Below, in pieces: positions 1-9,141 of a stretch of 64,000 nt of DNA. The notes under the pieces were generated by a model, which had not been told where the DNA came from, did not search any database, and was given only the letters and a program-made list of their open reading frames with translations. Source of the stretch: Christiangramia salexigens. Its GTDB lineage: Bacteria > Bacteroidota > Bacteroidia > Flavobacteriales > Flavobacteriaceae. Both the position numbers and the translations under genes were made by a program. Where the stretch lies: NCBI RefSeq assembly GCF_001889005.1, contig NZ_CP018153.1, positions 204,001 through 268,000 of the forward strand, given 5' to 3'. The first letter of the stretch is position 1; the number at the start of each line of letters is the position of its first letter.

Positions 1-980
1 TTACCATCTCCAATAATTTGAGCAGGAATGCGCCTTGCGGCAGCTACAAATTTATTATTAATCACCAAGATTCTATAATCGTGACCGCTATAATGCTTTT
101 CTACGATCAATTTTTCTGAAATTTCTTTAGCTCGGTGAAAGGCTTCTGTCGCTCTTGAAATATTCCGAATGTCTGAAGTTATGCCTCGGCCGTGATTACC
201 ATTAATTGGTTTGATCACGAGAGGATAGCCCACAAAGTTGCAGGCTTGTTCAAGCTCAGAGATATTACTTATGATCTCACCTGCAGGAACAGGGATAGCA
301 GCCTGGCTAAGCAAGTGTTTAGTATCCCTTTTGTCACAGGCAATATCTACTCCAATATTTGAGGTATTACTTGTAATTGTAGCCTGGATTCGTCTTTGTT
401 TAGATCCGTAGCCTAACTGAATAAAAGATTCGGTATCAAGTTTTAACCAGGGGATCCCTCTGGATTCTGCTTCTTTTAGGATGGACTCCGTGCTAGGGCC
501 AAATCTGCTCCTGGCGTCCAGCTTTTTGAGTTTTTGAATATCCCTTGTCAGCTTATACGGCTTATCTGCGATCAAGGCTTCACATATTTTTACGGCACGT
601 TTTGCTGCGAATTTACCGGCAGCTTCACTGGTATAGGAAAAGACGACCTGATAGACTCCTTTTTCCCCATATCCTCTTGTTCGGCCAAAACCCGTGAACA
701 TGCCAGCCATACTCTGAATTTCCAGAGCTATATGCTCTATAACATGTCCCATCCAGGTGCCTTCATTCAAGCGAATGAATAATCCGCCCGGTTGGTCTTC
801 AGAACAAAAATGTTGTTCTAGACCGGGAAGAAGTTTTTTTATGCGTTCTGTGAAACCAGTAATTTTATTTGAAGGATAATTCTCCATCTCTTCCAGATCG
901 AGAACCATTATTATAAGTTTTTTATGTCTTATTGACCAATAATTTGGGCCCCTCAGCGCGCGGATCGATCGTATTTTCAT
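1..980 (-). CDS. cphA: Cyanophycin synthetase, N-terminal part (truncated by window start)
   Basis: ATP-dependent ligase that builds cyanophycin (multi-L-arginyl-poly-L-aspartate), a cytoplasmic nitrogen store. About 326 N-terminal residues are visible, reading MKIRSIRALRGPNYWS from the ATG at 980, the usual CphA start; an internal ATG at residue 25 is less likely because it would lose this conserved opening. Then follow the CphA N-domain (GHVIEHIALEIQ, GFGRTRGYGEKG) and the start of the ATP-grasp domain (FVGYPLVIKPINGNHGRGI). The Mur-ligase-like C-terminal half lies before base 1. It diverges from cyanophycinase across 89 bp, so the two may share a control region. Assignment by family recognition; sure. 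Confidence 0.93.
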   Translation of the reverse strand, partial: MKIRSIRALRGPNYWSIRHKKLIIMVLDLEEMENYPSNKITGFTERIKKLLPGLEQHFCSEDQPGGLFIRLNEGTWMGHVIEHIALEIQSMAGMFTGFGRTRGYGEKGVYQVVFSYTSEAAGKFAAKRAVKICEALIADKPYKLTRDIQKLKKLDARSRFGPSTESILKEAESRGIPWLKLDTESFIQLGYGSKQRRIQATITSNTSNIGVDIACDKRDTKHLLSQAAIPVPAGEIISNISELEQACNFVGYPLVIKPINGNHGRGITSDIRNISRATEAFHRAKEISEKLIVEKHYSGHDYRILVINNKFVAAARRIPAQIIGDG

Positions 981-1069
981 GCGGGATAGATAATTGATTC
1001 ATAATGCTTTAAATAAAATTAGACTATTTACCGGAACAACAGTATTTTAGTATATTAAATTTTAGGTAA

Positions 1070-1930
1070 ATGAGTTCTAAAGGCATCTTAATTCCAATTG
1101 GTGGGAATGAAAATAAAGGGATTGGAAAAAATGAAAAGTACCACACAGAAAATATTGAAGGCGGAATTCTATCACGGGTGGTTTTGGAAAGCGGGGGTGT
1201 TAATGCTTTAATACTAATTATTCCTACAGCTTCGAGTATTCCGAATAAAGTTAGTAAAGCATATTTATATGCGTTTTCGCAATTGGGGTGCAAGAATGTC
1301 AAAGTCCTTAATATCAGGAAAAGAGAGCAATCTGAAGACAAGACCTATCTTGAGTTGATTAGACAGGCAGATTGTGTGCTGTTTTCCGGAGGAAATCAGT
1401 CTGAGATCATAGATAAGATAAAAGATACCAGCTTACATCATATTTTAACCGAGAGGTATCAAAACAGCGCCTTGGTAATTGCGGGAACAAGTGCCGGTGC
1501 CATGTGTATGTCTGAAGAAATGATCACCGGTGGGCGACATAAAGAAGCCTTTATGAAAGGTGCCGTAGGCATGACCAAAGGAATGGGCTTTCTTCCACAT
1601 GTTATTATTGATTCACACTTCATTAGGCGTGGTAGGTTTGGGAGACTTGCTGAGGCAGTAGCCAAATTTCCTAATCTCGTTGGAATTGGACTTGCGGAAA
1701 ATACAGGACTTGTAATCAAAGATTGTAATACGGTAGAAATAGTTGGTTCCGGGATGGTGATTATATTCGATCCAAGTGAACTGGAATTCAATACCGAGAA
1801 ATATATCAATAATGGGGAATTAATGTCTCTAACCAATTTAAAGACGCACATTCTGGCAGAAGGAGATGTATTTAACTGTGAGAAACATCAGGTTAAGATC
1901 TTACACGTGGAAACTCCCGTTAAGGATTAA
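1070..1930 (+). CDS. cphB: Cyanophycinase (peptidase S51 family)
   Basis: Intracellular serine exopeptidase that degrades cyanophycin to beta-Asp-Arg dipeptides. The 286-residue product shows the family's glycine-rich start (IPIGGNENKG), FSGGNQ at 105-110 and the nucleophile elbow GTSAGA at 139-144, with Ser141 as the predicted nucleophile, plus an IIDSHF segment near 180. Length is normal for the family and there is no signal peptide, as expected for a granule-degrading cytoplasmic enzyme. It diverges from cphA and converges with the isoaspartyl peptidase, the two stop codons overlapping by a few bases. Together the three genes form a synthesis and breakdown unit. Confidence 0.93.
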   Translation: MSSKGILIPIGGNENKGIGKNEKYHTENIEGGILSRVVLESGGVNALILIIPTASSIPNKVSKAYLYAFSQLGCKNVKVLNIRKREQSEDKTYLELIRQADCVLFSGGNQSEIIDKIKDTSLHHILTERYQNSALVIAGTSAGAMCMSEEMITGGRHKEAFMKGAVGMTKGMGFLPHVIIDSHFIRRGRFGRLAEAVAKFPNLVGIGLAENTGLVIKDCNTVEIVGSGMVIIFDPSELEFNTEKYINNGELMSLTNLKTHILAEGDVFNCEKHQVKILHVETPVKD

Positions 1931-2865
1931 TCCTCAGTATAAATAGCGACCATAGTTTCGGTTTTAGAAGTTTTCATTCCTCTGTACATTCCTTCAGTAT
2001 TAAAGGGCATACTTATATTACCCCTGGAATCTACCGCAATAAGGCCTCCATCACCTTTAATTTTTGGTAATCTTTTAAAAATGACTTCTCTGGTTGCTTC
2101 TTTAAGGTTCAGATTTTTATATTCCATTAAACAGGAGACATCATAAGCCACAACAGCCTTCATGAAAAATTCGCCACTTCCTGTACAACTAACCGCACAG
2201 GTATTATTATTTGCATAATTTCCAACGCCAATAATCGGGGTATCACCTATACGTCCCCAGTTCTTATTGGTCATTCCTCCGGTTGAAGTTGCCGCCGCAA
2301 GATTTCCATTCCGGTCACAGGCAACCGCACCCACAGTTCCAAATTTATCATCTTTAGAAGAAGTGTGATCCAGCTGAAAATTCTCTGTGCCCTTAATTTT
2401 ATTCCATTGCTCATGACGGTATTCATCATAGAAATATTCCGGTTTTTTAAAATCAAAGCCATGAAGTCTGGCAAAATCCATGGCCCCTTGTCCGGCCAGT
2501 AAAATATGGTCGCTTTTTTCCAGAACCGTTCTGGCGAGAACAATGGGATTTTTAATTCCTGTGATCAGGCTCACCGCACCGGCATTTAAATTTTTGCCTT
2601 CCATGATCGCGGCATCCATTTCATGTTTGCCTGAAGCAGTAAATACGCTTCCCTTTCCTGCATTAAAAAGAGGCGAATCCTCCATGATGACCACGGCTTG
2701 CTCAACCGCATCCAGACTACTTCCTTTTTTTTCAAGAATCTCATAACCCGATTCCAGAGCTTGTCTGAGTACCGTTCTGTATGCCTGTTCTTTTTCCTTG
2801 GTCATTTCCCCCTTCAAAAGAGTGCCGGCACCACCGTGAATAGCAATAGATATTCTGGATTTCAT
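1927..2865 (-). CDS. iaaA: Isoaspartyl peptidase / plant-type L-asparaginase (Ntn hydrolase)
   Basis: Cleaves beta-aspartyl dipeptides and, in many homologues, L-asparagine. The 312-residue precursor has HGGAGT at 10-15 and the autocleavage site KFGTVGAV, where Thr177 would become the N-terminal nucleophile of the beta subunit after self-processing; the CTGSGE motif near 227-232 completes the active site. No export signal is seen. Next to cyanophycinase its likely main substrate is beta-Asp-Arg, which would finish cyanophycin breakdown to Asp and Arg. That substrate is inferred from context; plain asparaginase activity remains possible. Confidence 0.88.
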   Translation of the reverse strand: MKSRISIAIHGGAGTLLKGEMTKEKEQAYRTVLRQALESGYEILEKKGSSLDAVEQAVVIMEDSPLFNAGKGSVFTASGKHEMDAAIMEGKNLNAGAVSLITGIKNPIVLARTVLEKSDHILLAGQGAMDFARLHGFDFKKPEYFYDEYRHEQWNKIKGTENFQLDHTSSKDDKFGTVGAVACDRNGNLAAATSTGGMTNKNWGRIGDTPIIGVGNYANNNTCAVSCTGSGEFFMKAVVAYDVSCLMEYKNLNLKEATREVIFKRLPKIKGDGGLIAVDSRGNISMPFNTEGMYRGMKTSKTETMVAIYTED

Positions 2866-3011
2866 ATCCTGAGGGTTTTATTGGCTAATTATCAGGGGCA
2901 AAGCCACTCAAAAGTTACTAAAAGATCTTTCAGGTCATGTAAGCCGAAGTGGTAAAAGGAGGTTAAATTTTAAAAGATGAAAATCAATATTCCTGAAATA
3001 CTTTAGATCTA

Positions 3012-3908
3012 TTAGTTCCAGCCGATATCAGCATATATCTTGATACGTTTTATAAAATTACCAGGAGTTTCTGCATAAATAAACTGTCCTTTAGTTTTTG
3101 CTTTCTGCCGTAATTCTGAGCTGGATCTTTTGATCATTTCCAGAATTAGGGCTTTTTGAGAATTATACGTGAAATAGAATTTCTGATCATTTATCTTTTC
3201 ATGTAGCACCATAAGATCGTGATCTGTGCCAAGAAGATCGGCAAGTTCATGAATTTCAGATTCCATACTTTTAAAAAAACCCGGCCAGATGTCTTCTAAT
3301 AGAAGCGTTTGATACCATAGATATTTGGTGCGTTTTCGCCAATTATGAAAATTAGTTTTATCAGGTGTCAGATAGGATCTTTTTAGGTTTTTCTTTCCCC
3401 GTGCGTATACTTTTTTAATCCCCGGTAAAATTATGTTTATATCTGAACTGCTTAGAGACCAGTTATTTAAATTATCCAAAGCAATGTTTAATCTGAATCT
3501 AAGCTCTTTTGAAAAGAAATCCCGGGCCATCATTTCCTTGACTTTAGCTATTCTATGAGCTTCAATATTTTCATTTAAAGGGATAAAAAAGTCCAGGTTT
3601 AACGTTGGGCCATAGGTTCGCTTAAGTAATTCCAGAGTTTCAATATGGGCGGTAAGATCCCTGATCTCAGAAAGATCATTTCCAATCTCTTTGAAATAAT
3701 TATTGATGGATCTGAATTTAGCTTCCCCAAACTCTCCTCGAAACAATCTGGCAAGCGCGCGAATCTTTTTAAGACGTTTGCGAATTTCATGTACTGCGTC
3801 GTGGACCTTCATTTCATCTAGTGAGGAAAGACATGCGTTTATTTCTTCCCGTAGGATGAATTGTGCGTTTTCCTCTAAAGACAGGAACCTGTCAAATCTA
3901 TATTCCAT
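3012..3908 (-). CDS. CHAD domain-containing protein
   Basis: All-helical 298-residue protein with the CHAD signature: a basic, histidine-containing helix VHEIRKRLKKIR at 39-50, and a second such helix, FHNWRKRTKYLWYQ, in the C-terminal half. CHAD domains are two four-helix bundles whose basic, conserved His-rich pocket binds polyphosphate, and several family members localise to polyphosphate granules (established for the family). No signal peptide or membrane span. It lies 147 bp from the isoaspartyl peptidase on the same strand, so a link to storage granules is tempting but is only inferred from position. Confidence 0.83.
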   Translation of the reverse strand: MEYRFDRFLSLEENAQFILREEINACLSSLDEMKVHDAVHEIRKRLKKIRALARLFRGEFGEAKFRSINNYFKEIGNDLSEIRDLTAHIETLELLKRTYGPTLNLDFFIPLNENIEAHRIAKVKEMMARDFFSKELRFRLNIALDNLNNWSLSSSDINIILPGIKKVYARGKKNLKRSYLTPDKTNFHNWRKRTKYLWYQTLLLEDIWPGFFKSMESEIHELADLLGTDHDLMVLHEKINDQKFYFTYNSQKALILEMIKRSSSELRQKAKTKGQFIYAETPGNFIKRIKIYADIGWN

Positions 3909-4095
3909 TTTACAAATTTCAAATTCGGCAGCGTAGCAATTCTTTTTAGCCTAAAAAGTTATTTATCGATAAAAATCAAATTTAAACGAATTAAATTACT
4001 GATAATCAAATAAATAAAACAAATTTGTTATTTTCATACTCTTTACTTTTACCAACCAGACGACCTCCCTACAAGTCTTCACAAATTAATTAAAC

Positions 4096-5127
4096 ATGAA
4101 AAAGTTTTTATTAAGGTGTGGAATTGTAATAACGGTTCTATGCTCATGTTCAGATGATAACTCTGATTTAACGCAAACGAATGAAGATTTATTGGTATCG
4201 GAGAAATTAATAAAACTCAATTTTTTACCAACTTTTGAGAATTATTTTGGGAGAGATATAGGTACAAGGACTTATAGATCTGCTTCACTTTCTGTGAAAT
4301 GGACTCATCAATTTGATGAGCAGGGAAGGCTGCTTAAATCTCAGATGTATGAATTAGTTCCGGATAGAATCCTGAAGGAATTTAGTTTCACATATTATCC
4401 CGAAAACACCTTAAAAATGAATTTGAAGATAGATCGTTTTAATTATTATAGCCTAAGAGATTATGATCCTGTCATTTATGAATTATATCTTGATAAAAAT
4501 TATACCATACAAAAGATTGTTCCCAATGAGGATCCAAGGATAACTCATTTTAAAGAGCTGGATGAAAATAAAAGGATAACCTTGGTCGAAACTACAGATA
4601 AACATTCTAACACATTGTATTTTGCGGGTTACCACTATGATGAAAAGGGGAATATTATTGAATATATGGCTTACGATTCAGATCTCATATTGAAATCTCG
4701 TGTTACTTACACTTATACAGATGCCGGGGATCTAAAATCCTATTATTTTCAAAATACTCAGGGGGATTACAGTAAAGTAGATTATTTCTACCGTGACAAT
4801 CATACCTTAAAAGAATTTGAAGAAATTTTTGATTATGGGCAGGATAATGTTGGAAGTAAAATTTTTACATATACAGAGACTGAAGTATATGCAAAACAAA
4901 CGACCAGCTTTAGCAGTGGTTCAAAAACTATCGCAACTTATGTTGAAGATAAAATTATAGAAGAATATTTTAGACCAGATGGTATTCTCAAAGAGGTATA
5001 TAAATATAGGTTTGGAACGCGTGATTATTTTGTTGAAGAGTACGAATTCTATAATGAATATGGAGAGTTGGAGTATACCATATATTATGATGAAAATGGT
5101 AATGAGATCAATACGATATATAACTGA
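4096..5127 (+). CDS. Putative surface lipoprotein with YD/MORN-like repeats
   Basis: Function not recognised. The N-terminus is a lipoprotein signal (hydrophobic stretch then LCSC, Cys18) followed by an acidic DD, which in Bacteroidetes often goes with outer-membrane or surface export. The rest of the 343 residues is rich in Tyr, Asp and Lys and carries loosely repeated beta-hairpin units of the type DEQGRLL, YDEKGNIIEY, YTDAGDL and DENGNEI, spaced about 20-30 residues apart, which resemble YD/RHS or MORN-type repeats. It is a single gene facing lysA, with a strong hairpin between them at 5148-5175. Confidence 0.6.
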   Translation: MKKFLLRCGIVITVLCSCSDDNSDLTQTNEDLLVSEKLIKLNFLPTFENYFGRDIGTRTYRSASLSVKWTHQFDEQGRLLKSQMYELVPDRILKEFSFTYYPENTLKMNLKIDRFNYYSLRDYDPVIYELYLDKNYTIQKIVPNEDPRITHFKELDENKRITLVETTDKHSNTLYFAGYHYDEKGNIIEYMAYDSDLILKSRVTYTYTDAGDLKSYYFQNTQGDYSKVDYFYRDNHTLKEFEEIFDYGQDNVGSKIFTYTETEVYAKQTTSFSSGSKTIATYVEDKIIEEYFRPDGILKEVYKYRFGTRDYFVEEYEFYNEYGELEYTIYYDENGNEINTIYN

Positions 5128-5147
5128 TGATAACGCATTTTTTAACT

Positions 5148-5175
5148 CAATAAGCAGCCGAAAGGCCGCTTATTG
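5148..5175. terminator. Bidirectional hairpin between the lipoprotein gene and lysA
   Basis: A 12-position inverted repeat, CAATAAGCAGCC pairing with GGCCGCTTATTG (one A/C mismatch), closes a GAAA tetraloop of the GNRA class. It sits between two convergent genes. The flanking AT-rich arms extend the pairing, but there is no long T run on either side, so it may be a weak terminator or an mRNA-end stabiliser. Confidence 0.6.
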
Positions 5176-5200
5176 AATTAATTATATATCCCGATTACAA

Positions 5201-6424
5201 TTATTCTACACTGGATGTTGCATCAAAATTCATCTCAACCTGATGTCTTGTAAGATCTTCAAATGTTTCTCTTTCCCTGATGAGGTGTGCCTGCCCATTA
5301 TACCAAAGTACTTCTGCCGGGCGATATCTTGAGTTGAAGTTACTCGCCATGGAAAAACAATAAGCGCCGGCATTGCTAAAGCTTAGAATGTCACCTTCTC
5401 TTATTTCTCCAATTCTTCGGTTATTACCAAAGGTATCAGTCTCGCATATATAGCCGACAACACTGTAGAAACGTGGTTTAGCATCAGGATTAGAGATATT
5501 CGTGATTTCATGGTGTGATCCATAAAACATAGGTCTTATAAGGTGATTGAAACCTGTATCTATACCTGCGAAAACAGTAGAGGTTGTTTGTTTGATCACG
5601 TTAACTTTAGCCAGAAATTTTCCGGATTCACTTACAAGGTATTTTCCGGGTTCAAAAGCTAAAGCAAGCTCACGGCCATACTCCTTACAAAACTTCTCAA
5701 ATTTATCTGTTAGTTGTTCTCCCAGATCTTCAATATCGGTTTCTATGTCTCCTTCCCTGTAAGGCACCTTGAACCCACTTCCAAAATCGATGAATTCAAG
5801 TTCCTTGAAATTTCTTGCGGCTTCAAAAAGAATTTCAGAGGCATGAAGAAAGACTCCTATATCCAGAATGTCGCTACCGGTGTGCATATGAATTCCATTT
5901 ATATGCATCCCCGTATTTTCTACGATCCTTAATAAATGTGGCATTTGATGTATGCTGATCCCAAATTTTGAGTCGATATGCCCAACAGATATCTTGGAAT
6001 TACCACCGGCCATTACGTGCGGGTTTATTCTAATACAAACCGGAATATCCGGATGTCTGCTCCCAAACTGTTCCAGAATGGAAAGGTTATCTATATTAAT
6101 TTGGGCACCTAACTTAACCACCTCTTCTATCTCTTCCAGAGAAACTCCATTAGGAGTATAGATGATCTTAGCAGGACCTACACCTGCTTTTATACCTAAT
6201 TTCACCTCCTGAATGGAAACTGTATCCAGTCCGCACCCCAAAGAATTAAGCAATTTAAGTATAGATATATTTGAAAGTGCTTTTACTGCATAGTGAATTC
6301 TAAGTTCATTCACCTTAAAGGCATTGGTAAGTCTGTTATATTGTGATATGATCTTATCTGCATCATATACATATACAGGGCTTCCGAAATCTTTTGCTAT
6401 TGACAGTAAATCCTTTTGATTCAT
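5201..6424 (-). CDS. lysA: Diaminopimelate decarboxylase
   Basis: PLP enzyme that decarboxylates meso-diaminopimelate to L-lysine, the last step of lysine synthesis. The 407-residue protein has the alanine-racemase-fold barrel with HYAVKA (PLP lysine Lys48), HTGSDI at 181-186 binding phosphate, EPGKYLV at 258-264, and the C-terminal sheet domain with CETDTFG, where Cys327 lies at the dimer active site. It is a single gene behind its own promoter. Related barrel enzymes (carboxynorspermidine or arginine decarboxylase) are less likely given the CETDTFG motif and length. Confidence 0.93.
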   Translation of the reverse strand: MNQKDLLSIAKDFGSPVYVYDADKIISQYNRLTNAFKVNELRIHYAVKALSNISILKLLNSLGCGLDTVSIQEVKLGIKAGVGPAKIIYTPNGVSLEEIEEVVKLGAQINIDNLSILEQFGSRHPDIPVCIRINPHVMAGGNSKISVGHIDSKFGISIHQMPHLLRIVENTGMHINGIHMHTGSDILDIGVFLHASEILFEAARNFKELEFIDFGSGFKVPYREGDIETDIEDLGEQLTDKFEKFCKEYGRELALAFEPGKYLVSESGKFLAKVNVIKQTTSTVFAGIDTGFNHLIRPMFYGSHHEITNISNPDAKPRFYSVVGYICETDTFGNNRRIGEIREGDILSFSNAGAYCFSMASNFNSRYRPAEVLWYNGQAHLIRERETFEDLTRHQVEMNFDATSSVE

Positions 6425-6444
6425 TTTTTCCTAAATATTTCCCG

Positions 6445-6476
6445 CAAAAATAACTTAGTATGTTATTCCTGAACAA
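6445..6476 (-). promoter_or_regulatory. Flavobacterial-type promoter of lysA
   Basis: On the minus strand, TTG at 6476-6474, a 21-nt spacer and TATTTTTG at 6452-6445 match the Bacteroidetes primary-sigma consensus (TTG, 17-23 nt, TAnnTTTG). The -7 element ends 20 nt before the lysA ATG, which gives a short leader. Confidence 0.6.
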
Positions 6477-6525
6477 GTATTCCTTCAAATATAACCGATT
6501 TGTAATTTTTGTTATTTCTGTAAAA

Positions 6526-7701
6526 TCAGGATCTATTCAATGATCTTTTTACAGATTGCTGTTTTCTAAGCAGGATGACACCAATTCCGAGGAAAATACC
6601 GATCGCAGCCATTCCCGCTCCTACATATTGAGCTGAAACTATTCCATATCCATAAGCAATAGGCAGACCGGCGAGATAGGCTCCACTGGCATTACCCATA
6701 TTAAAGGCGCTTTGATTTAAGGATGATCCCAGCATTTCTGAACCTTTGGCCGTATTTATTACAGCCATCTGGATTGGGGTCGCAATACAAAAAGCTATTA
6801 CCGGAAGAATAAAGGTCATTATTAGAACTCCAATTTGATCATAAGCAATAAAGGTGTTGGCAATCAATCCAACGACCATAAGTATTAGAGCGATCACAAC
6901 TGCATATATTGGACTGAATATTTCGGCTAGTTTGGCTCCCAGAAAATTTCCGGCTACCATTCCAAGCCCGGCGAGGACCATCGCATAGCCAACGATACCT
7001 TCTTTATGTCCTGCCACATCTGTAATAAGGGGAGCGATATAGCTATACCATGCAAAGAATCCTCCCGTTCCAATCGTGGTAAGCAATATGACCATCCATA
7101 ATTCGGTCTTTTTTAAAACTTTTAATTCATGTTTTAGGCCGTTGGAAGAAATATCCGGAATTTCAGGCATCCAGAACTTTATACTTAATACCGCCATAAC
7201 TCCAACTATTCCCACAGCAAGAAAGGAAACGCCCCAGCTGTAATTCTGACCTAACCAGGTTCCCAGGGGCACACCTATAACATTAGCCACTGTTAGACCT
7301 GTAAACATAATGGCTATAGCCTTTGCCTCTTTTCCGGGGTTTGCCAGTTTTCCGGCCACAACTGCTCCAATTCCAAAAAATGCACCATGAGGTAAACCAG
7401 ATAGAAATCTGGAGATCATCAAAATTAGATATGAATTAGAAAAGGCAGATAAAGTGTTGAATACAGTAAACCAGATCATAAGCGCAAAAAGCACTTTATG
7501 CGCTGGCCATTTTCTGCCAAAGACAGTAAGTAGGGGAGCTCCAACCACCACACCCATGGCATATGCCGAAATAAAATGTCCGGCTTCAGGAATGGAAATA
7601 TTGAGATCCCGGGCAACTTCCGGCAATATTCCCATAATTACAAATTCGGTCATTCCAATACCAAATCCTCCAATGGCAAGTGCTAACAGGGCTTTCTTCA
7701 T
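6526..7701 (-). CDS. MFS transporter, DHA1 (AraJ/multidrug efflux) family
   Basis: Twelve-helix inner-membrane transporter of 391 residues. The start chosen is the ATG at 7701 (MKKALLALAIGGFGIGMTEF), which places the first helix at the N-terminus as in relatives; an in-frame TTG 21 bases upstream adds only an unlikely MQVYYYK. The GMTEFVIMGILPEVARDL segment in helix 1 and the loop GRKWPAHKVL between helices 2 and 3 are typical of DHA1 efflux pumps such as AraJ and chloramphenicol exporters. The substrate cannot be told from sequence. It diverges from sucC. Confidence 0.85.
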   Translation of the reverse strand: MKKALLALAIGGFGIGMTEFVIMGILPEVARDLNISIPEAGHFISAYAMGVVVGAPLLTVFGRKWPAHKVLFALMIWFTVFNTLSAFSNSYLILMISRFLSGLPHGAFFGIGAVVAGKLANPGKEAKAIAIMFTGLTVANVIGVPLGTWLGQNYSWGVSFLAVGIVGVMAVLSIKFWMPEIPDISSNGLKHELKVLKKTELWMVILLTTIGTGGFFAWYSYIAPLITDVAGHKEGIVGYAMVLAGLGMVAGNFLGAKLAEIFSPIYAVVIALILMVVGLIANTFIAYDQIGVLIMTFILPVIAFCIATPIQMAVINTAKGSEMLGSSLNQSAFNMGNASGAYLAGLPIAYGYGIVSAQYVGAGMAAIGIFLGIGVILLRKQQSVKRSLNRS

Positions 7702-7862
7702 CTTATAATAATAAACTTGCAATTTACAAGAGATTAAACTTTTGGTATTACAAATAATGGGTTTTCTAAGAAAAGCTTTTCGCTGGAATAGTAAACTTTA
7801 TAAGATATGGGCATTCATGGTGTTTATAAGAATATTACAAGCGTTAAGATGCTCAAAAAAGA

Positions 7863-7893
7863 TTGGTACAATTGTATGTATTTGTTACTTTTG
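7863..7893 (+). promoter_or_regulatory. Flavobacterial-type promoter of sucC
   Basis: TTG at 7863-7865, a 20-nt spacer and TACTTTTG at 7886-7893 fit the TTG/TAnnTTTG consensus. The -7 element lies 34 nt before the sucC ATG. Confidence 0.7.
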
Positions 7894-7927
7894 CGTTCCA
7901 TAATTAATACAGAAGAAATAGCTGATT

Positions 7928-9121
7928 ATGAATATACACGAATATCAAGGAAAAGAGATTTTAAGCAGCTTCGGAGTTCGCATACAACGTGGGACCGTGG
8001 CCAGAAACGCCAAGGAAGCCGTTGAAGCAGCCAAAGAATTAACCGAACAAACCGGGACTGGGTGGCATGTGATCAAAGCACAGGTTCACGCCGGAGGCCG
8101 TGGAAAAGGCGGTGGTGTAAAGCTTGCAAAAAATCTTAAAGAAGTAGAAGAGATCGCAGGAGAGATCATAGGAATGAATCTTGTAACTCCTCAAACTTCA
8201 GCTGAAGGAAAGAAAGTTCATCAGGTTTTAGTAGCCGAGGATGTTTATTATCCAGGTGATAGCGAACCGGAAGAATATTATATGTCTGTTCTTTTAAATC
8301 GTGCTACCGGTCGTAATATGATCATGTATTCAACCGAAGGTGGTATGGATATCGAAACAGTTGCTGAAGAAACTCCAGACCTTATATTCACAGAAGAGAT
8401 AGATCCTGCTACAGGTTTACTTGGATTCCAGGCTAGAAGAATTGCCTTTAATCTAGGATTGAGCGGAAAAGCTTTTAAAGAGATGACAAAATTCGTGATG
8501 TCTTTATATGAAGCTTTTGAAAAGTCTGATTCTTCATTATTCGAGATCAACCCGGTTTTAAAAACCAGTGATGATAAGATCATGGCTGTGGATGCCAAAG
8601 TAACTTTAGATGATAATGCACTTTTCCGCCACAAGGATTACGCAGAAATGCGTGATGTACGAGAGGAAAATCCTACTGAAGTTGAAGCTAAAGAAGTTGG
8701 ATTGAATTATGTTGACCTTGATGGAAATGTTGGTTGTATGGTAAACGGAGCCGGATTGGCGATGGCTACTATGGACCTTATTAAAATGGCAGGTGGTGAA
8801 CCGGCTAACTTCCTTGACGTTGGAGGTACTGCAGATGCAAAGAGAGTAGAAGAAGCTTTTAGATTGATCCTTAAGGACGATAAGGTAGAGGCTATTCTTG
8901 TGAACATCTTTGGAGGTATCGTAAGATGTGACCGAGTTGCTCAAGGTATTGTAGATGCTTATAAGAACATGGGAGACGCTATTAATGTGCCAATCATTGT
9001 AAGACTACAAGGAACCAATGCAGATCAGGCTAAAGAATTGATTGATAGTAGCGGACTTAAAGTATATAGTGCAGTAGAATTTAAAGAAGCTGCAGATAAA
9101 GTTCAGGAAGTATTATCCTAA
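7928..9121 (+). CDS. sucC: Succinyl-CoA synthetase (ADP-forming), beta subunit
   Basis: TCA-cycle enzyme subunit: with SucD it converts succinyl-CoA to succinate with substrate-level phosphorylation. The 397 residues start with MNIHEYQGKEIL, the family hallmark, followed by the ATP-grasp domain (KAQVHAGGRGKGGG near 50-63) and the C-terminal flavodoxin-like domain (NIFGGIVRCDRVA). Length is normal. sucD is not next to it; a terminator follows at once, so sucC is monocistronic, as is common in Flavobacteriia where sucC and sucD are unlinked. Confidence 0.96.
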   Translation: MNIHEYQGKEILSSFGVRIQRGTVARNAKEAVEAAKELTEQTGTGWHVIKAQVHAGGRGKGGGVKLAKNLKEVEEIAGEIIGMNLVTPQTSAEGKKVHQVLVAEDVYYPGDSEPEEYYMSVLLNRATGRNMIMYSTEGGMDIETVAEETPDLIFTEEIDPATGLLGFQARRIAFNLGLSGKAFKEMTKFVMSLYEAFEKSDSSLFEINPVLKTSDDKIMAVDAKVTLDDNALFRHKDYAEMRDVREENPTEVEAKEVGLNYVDLDGNVGCMVNGAGLAMATMDLIKMAGGEPANFLDVGGTADAKRVEEAFRLILKDDKVEAILVNIFGGIVRCDRVAQGIVDAYKNMGDAINVPIIVRLQGTNADQAKELIDSSGLKVYSAVEFKEAADKVQEVLS

Positions 9122-9141
9122 ATTCTTAACTTTTCAATAGA

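Noticed and set aside
1024..1341. Minus-strand open frame opposite cyanophycinase (105 residues).
   Set aside because: Lies wholly opposite the cphB start, has no family features; treated as a shadow of cphB.
1904..1914. CACGTGGAAAC, resembling a ParB parS site.
   Set aside because: Only half of the palindrome is present and it falls in the cphB coding region; one shifted base breaks the consensus.
2955..3005. AAAGGAGG followed by a 9-codon mini reading frame (ATG near 2977).
   Set aside because: Too short, no coupling to a gene on that strand, and this genome makes little use of Shine-Dalgarno sites.
7807..8025. Plus-strand frame upstream of and into sucC.
   Set aside because: Contains the sucC promoter and overlaps the sucC start out of frame; no family features.
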